From NCBI RefSeq assembly GCF_000631985.1, contig NZ_JFYN01000006.1:124001-188000 (forward strand): a stretch of DNA of 64,000 nucleotides, written 5' to 3'. Of the stretch, positions 60,714 through 64,000 are shown one piece after another (the first letter of the stretch is position 1; the number at the start of each line of letters is the position of its first letter). The notes under the pieces were generated by a model. It was not told the DNA's origin, ran no database searches, and was given only the letters and a program-made list of their open reading frames with translations. The stretch is from Pseudomonas sp. RIT288. Lineage in GTDB: Bacteria; Pseudomonadota; Gammaproteobacteria; Pseudomonadales; Pseudomonadaceae. The position numbers and the translations under genes are program-made.

Positions 60714-60999
60714 TACGGGGCTACCTTGGGGGAATAAACAATGCGGGAATTCTAGGCCTTCTTGAGCGCTCAAGCCAGCCGCATGGCAGATTTGCCCCGC
60801 CACGGCCTGCAGGGGGGGGAAGGAATGAGTCTTCTCAGCGGCACCCCCTGCCGGGGAGGGCTCGGGTATACTGCCGCGTTTTGCGCTCCCTGCTCGTATT
60901 GCGGTGGTCTGGCAATGCGCTCTTACGTTTTGTTTAAGCAGCTGTGGCTGTCCTGAACCAGCCTGTGCAGGGATGTTTCGGTAGATTTTTGGAGTTTTT

Positions 61000-63129
61000 A
61001 TGCTCGAACAGGCTCAACGCGTCCTCAAGGACATCTTCGGCTACGACAGTTTCCGTGGCCGCCAGGGTGCAATCATTGAGCGTGTGGCCAGCGGCGGTGA
61101 TGCGCTGGTGCTGATGCCTACCGGTGGCGGCAAGTCCCTGTGCTTCCAGGTGCCGGCGCTGCTGCGCGAAGGCCTGGCAGTGGTGGTGTCGCCGTTGATC
61201 GCCTTGATGGACGATCAGGTCGCTACCCTCGAAGAGCTGGGCGTGGCGGCCGCTGCACTGAACTCCACGCTGAGTGCCGAACAGCAACGCGATCTGGCGG
61301 TGCGGATCAAACGCGGCGAAGTGAAAATGCTCTATCTGGCGCCCGAGCGTCTGGTGCAGCCGCGCATGCTGTCGTTCCTGCAAGGTCTGAACATCGCACT
61401 GTTCGCCATCGACGAAGCGCACTGCGTGTCGCAATGGGGCCACGACTTCCGCCCGGAATACCTGCAACTGGGCCAGTTGGCGGAAATGTTTCCCGACGTG
61501 CCGCGCATCGCCCTGACCGCGACCGCCGACAAGCGTACCCGCGAAGAAATCGTCACCCGCCTGCACCTGCAGAACGCCGAGCGCTTCCTGTCGAGCTTCG
61601 ACCGGCCGAACATCTTCTACCGCATCGTGCCCAAGGAGCAGCCGCGCAAGCAGTTGCTGGCGTTCCTCGCCGAACGGCGCAGCGATGCCGGCATCGTCTA
61701 TTGCCTGTCGCGCAAGAAGGTCGAGGAAGTTGCCGCGTTCCTCAGCGAGCAGGGCTTCCCGGCGCTGCCGTATCACGCCGGTCTGCCCAACGATCTGCGC
61801 GCCTATCACCAGAAGCGCTTCCTCAACGAGGAAGGCCTGATCATGGTCGCCACCGTGGCGTTCGGCATGGGCATCGACAAGCCCAACGTGCGTTTCGTCG
61901 CGCACCTCGACCTGCCGAAGTCCCTTGAGGCCTACTATCAGGAAACCGGACGCGGCGGCCGTGACGGCCTGCCGGCAGACGCTTGGATGGCCTACGGTCT
62001 GCAAGACGTGGTGATGCTCAAGCAGATGCTGCAGAACTCCGAAGGCGACGAGCGCCACAAGCGTCTGGAGCAGCACAAGCTCGACGCCATGCTCTCGCTT
62101 TGCGAAGAAACCCGCTGCCGCCGCCAGACGCTGCTGGCCTATTTCGACGAAGACATGCCCGAGCCGTGCGGCCACTGCGACAACTGCGTCGACGGCGTGC
62201 AGACCTGGGACGCCACCGAGCCGGCGCGCCAGGCGCTGTCGGCGATCTATCGCACCGGCCAGCGCTATGGCGTCGGCCATCTGGTGGACGTGTTGCTGGG
62301 CAAGGACAACGAGAAGGTCCGCAGTTTCGGTCATCAGCACCTGTCGGTATACGGCGTCGGCAAGGCGCTGAGCGAGAGCGAATGGCGCTCACTGTTTCGG
62401 CAACTGGTGGCGCGTGGTCTGGCCGATGTCGATCACGAAGGCTACGGAGGCCTGCGCCTGAGCGATACCTGCCGGCCATTGCTCAAGGGCGAAGTGTCCC
62501 TGGAACTGCGCCGCGACCTCAAGCCGCAGGTTACTGCCAAGACCGCCAGCAAGAGCCCGGCCAGCCAGCTGGTGCGTGGCGAAGAGCGCGAACAGTGGGA
62601 AGCCTTGCGTGCGTTGCGGCGCAAACTGGCCGAAGAGCATGGCGTGCCGCCGTACGTCATCTTCCCCGACTCGACCCTGCTGGAAATGCTCCGCAGCCAG
62701 CCGACCTCGCTGGCCGACATGGCCCGGGTCAGCGGTGTCGGTGCGCGCAAGCTGGAACGTTACGGCGAGGCCTTCCTCGAAGTGCTCGGCGGCGAGGCCG
62801 AGGCGCCGAAAGTGGTGGCCGATGTGCGCCACGAACTGATCACCCTGGCCCGCGCCGGCATGACCCCGATGCAGATCGCCGGGCAGTTGCAATGCTCGGA
62901 AAAGAACGTCTACAGCATGCTCGCCGAAGCCATTGGCAAGCAGCAATTGTCGCTGGAACAGGCGCTCGACTTGCCGGAAGAACTGATGGGCGAAGTGCAG
63001 GACGCGTTCCTCGACGGCGAGGGCGAGTTGCCGTCGGTCGCCGAAGTGGCCGAGCTGTTCGCCGGTCGCGTTCCGGAAGGCGTTCTTTACTGCGTAAGGG
63101 CTGCGCTGCAATCTGAATTCGAAATGTAA
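61000..63129 (+). CDS. recQ: ATP-dependent DNA helicase RecQ
   Basis: A 709-residue RecQ helicase acting in recombination and fork repair. Walker A MPTGGGKS is at 39-46, DEAH at 138-141 followed by the aromatic-rich loop [13 protein letters not shown]. Zinc-binding cysteines appear as CEETRCRR and CGHCDNC near 368-400, then the RQC winged helix and an HRDC domain at about 525-600. About 100 additional C-terminal residues ([21 protein letters not shown]) form a helix-turn-helix-like extension absent from the 609-residue E. coli protein. GGAG stands 5 bases before the ATG. Confidence 0.95.
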   Translation: MLEQAQRVLKDIFGYDSFRGRQGAIIERVASGGDALVLMPTGGGKSLCFQVPALLREGLAVVVSPLIALMDDQVATLEELGVAAAALNSTLSAEQQRDLAVRIKRGEVKMLYLAPERLVQPRMLSFLQGLNIALFAIDEAHCVSQWGHDFRPEYLQLGQLAEMFPDVPRIALTATADKRTREEIVTRLHLQNAERFLSSFDRPNIFYRIVPKEQPRKQLLAFLAERRSDAGIVYCLSRKKVEEVAAFLSEQGFPALPYHAGLPNDLRAYHQKRFLNEEGLIMVATVAFGMGIDKPNVRFVAHLDLPKSLEAYYQETGRGGRDGLPADAWMAYGLQDVVMLKQMLQNSEGDERHKRLEQHKLDAMLSLCEETRCRRQTLLAYFDEDMPEPCGHCDNCVDGVQTWDATEPARQALSAIYRTGQRYGVGHLVDVLLGKDNEKVRSFGHQHLSVYGVGKALSESEWRSLFRQLVARGLADVDHEGYGGLRLSDTCRPLLKGEVSLELRRDLKPQVTAKTASKSPASQLVRGEEREQWEALRALRRKLAEEHGVPPYVIFPDSTLLEMLRSQPTSLADMARVSGVGARKLERYGEAFLEVLGGEAEAPKVVADVRHELITLARAGMTPMQIAGQLQCSEKNVYSMLAEAIGKQQLSLEQALDLPEELMGEVQDAFLDGEGELPSVAEVAELFAGRVPEGVLYCVRAALQSEFEM

Positions 63130-63138
63130 TCCGACCCA

Positions 63139-63172
63139 AACCTCTCCCTCCGGGAGAGGGTCAGGGTGAGAG
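63139..63172. repeat. Intergenic CTCTCCC/GGGAGAG palindromic repeat
   Basis: CCTCTCCCTCCGGGAGAGG followed by GTCAGGGTGAGAGG. This is a widespread intergenic repeat in Pseudomonas and other proteobacteria, distinct from the four REPIN families here. It could form the 3' hairpin of the recQ transcript. Confidence 0.75.
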
Positions 63173-63286
63173 GCTTTCAAGATGTAACGATTCAGTACAG
63201 GTCGGCCCTTGCCTATAGCCAAATGTCATGCTTAGCTGACTAATAATTAGTTTTTCTCTATTTGTCAGTCTACTCATGAGTGTTTT

Positions 63287-63721
63287 ATGCCGTTAACCGA
63301 TCAACACCGCTTTGGCATGCAACTGGCCCAGATGTCCCGTGGCTGGCGTGCCGAACTGGATCGCCGGCTGGCCGGTCTGGGTCTGTCCCAGGCGCGCTGG
63401 CTGGTGCTGCTGCATCTGGCGCGTTTCGAAGACGCGCCGACCCAACGTGAGCTGGCGCAAAGCGTCGGTGTCGAAGGGCCGACCCTCGCGCGCTTGCTCG
63501 ACAGCCTGGAAAGCCAGGGCCTGGTGCAACGTCAGTCGGTGATGGAAGACCGCCGGGCGAAAAAAATCGTTCTCTGCGCTCCGGCGCTGCCGCTGATCGA
63601 ACAAATCGAAACCATTGCCACGCAACTGCGCCACGAATTGTTCGAAGGCGTCGACGAGGCGGATCTGAAGGTGTGCATGCGCGTTCACGGGCACATTCTG
63701 GCCAACCTGGAAAAATCTTGA
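63287..63721 (+). CDS. MarR-family transcriptional regulator
   Basis: A 144-residue MarR-type dimeric repressor. The winged helix-turn-helix spans about residues 50-100 (PTQRELAQSVGVEGPTLARL with wing MEDRRAKKIVL). DRRAKK is the typical wing motif. N- and C-terminal helices would form the dimer. The upstream 90 bases contain TTAGCTGACTAATAATTAG, an AT-rich near-palindrome that may be its own operator. Ligand and targets unknown. The same recQ-MarR-FimV-like order is known from P. aeruginosa, from memory. Confidence 0.92.
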   Translation: MPLTDQHRFGMQLAQMSRGWRAELDRRLAGLGLSQARWLVLLHLARFEDAPTQRELAQSVGVEGPTLARLLDSLESQGLVQRQSVMEDRRAKKIVLCAPALPLIEQIETIATQLRHELFEGVDEADLKVCMRVHGHILANLEKS

Positions 63722-63848
63722 GGCATAACTGCACAGAGGTTTTTTGAGGGATCGCGCTGAGCAGACTATAAGAACTACTGGGCAATATCGTGTTCGTACC
63801 GGATGTGCGAACGCATAGAAACCGGTTTTGCTTATTTAAGGGATGCTC

Positions 63849-64000
63849 ATGCTCGCAAGTCGGCACGTGGTACTGCGCGGTGGCGCCAGATGGCTGCTGG
63901 TCGCTGGTGTATTCAGCTATTCGACCTGGTCGATGGCACTCGGGCTGGGCGACATCACCGTCCACTCGGCCCTCAATCAGCCGCTCAAGGCCGATATCGC
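63849..64000 (+). CDS. FimV/HubP-family protein, N-terminal fragment
   Basis: The first 50 residues of a gene running off the window. A signal peptide (MLASRHVVLRGGARWLLVAGVFSYSTWSMA) is followed by LGLGDITVHSALNQPLKADI, the conserved start of the FimV N-terminal domain. FimV proteins are polar inner-membrane organisers of type IV pili and chemotaxis in Pseudomonas. The ATG at 63849 is preferred (AAGGG 6 bases upstream) to that at 63843. Since the gene sits beside recQ and MarR it is probably the FimV paralogue rather than FimV itself. Confidence 0.85.
   Translation, partial: MLASRHVVLRGGARWLLVAGVFSYSTWSMALGLGDITVHSALNQPLKADI

Overview
The window is a stretch of the core chromosome of a Pseudomonas of the fluorescens group. 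Base composition is high in G+C with strong G/C third positions. Gene content matches that genus, and from memory several blocks keep the same neighbours in P. aeruginosa: ECF sigma next to a FabH-like synthase; azoR, small secreted protein, LysR, hydrolase, ppiA, ABC transporter; the gbu guanidinobutyrase cluster; recQ, MarR, FimV-like. Intergenic gaps are filled with about twenty palindromic REP/REPIN elements of four sequence families. No tRNA, rRNA, IS element, prophage or CRISPR array is visible.

Layout. 1-9 kb: a truncated chemoreceptor, aceK, hrpA, a FabH-like condensing enzyme, then an ECF sigma factor overlapping a zinc-finger anti-sigma gene. 9-20.8 kb: porin, GNAT-like enzyme, aqpZ, the ABC exporter/ppiA/hydrolase/LysR/azoR block, a DMT permease and a mechanosensitive channel. 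21-28.8 kb: a DEAD-box helicase, then an accessory-looking stretch with a papain-like cysteine peptidase and its coupled partner, a Fic protein with a YhfG-like antitoxin, a DUF899 protein, a lipoprotein and small hypotheticals. 29-34 kb: CvfB-like S1 protein, transporters and a LysR/MFS pair. 34.2-40.7 kb: guanidinobutyrate utilisation (gbuA, two transporters, divergent gbuR). 41-55 kb: a complete Lap-type type I secretion operon (outer-membrane channel, ABC ATPase, adaptor) divergent from a 2624-residue RTX adhesin with a TAAG LapG-type cleavage site and a vWA domain. 55.3-59.6 kb: two unrecognised Ig-repeat proteins, each preceded by the same 45-nt palindromic block. 59.7-64 kb: DUF454 protein, UPF0149 protein, recQ, a MarR regulator and the start of a FimV-like gene.

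How the genes work together. The adhesin and its exporter form one surface-attachment system; the c-di-GMP receptor LapD and protease LapG that would control it are not in the window. The gbu genes couple uptake and hydrolysis of 4-guanidinobutyrate or a similar guanidino compound under a LysR regulator. The Fic/YhfG pair and the cysteine peptidase pair are small two-gene modules joined by translational coupling. The least explained part is the pair of Ig-repeat genes with a shared operator-like block, which suggests an undescribed two-member regulon.
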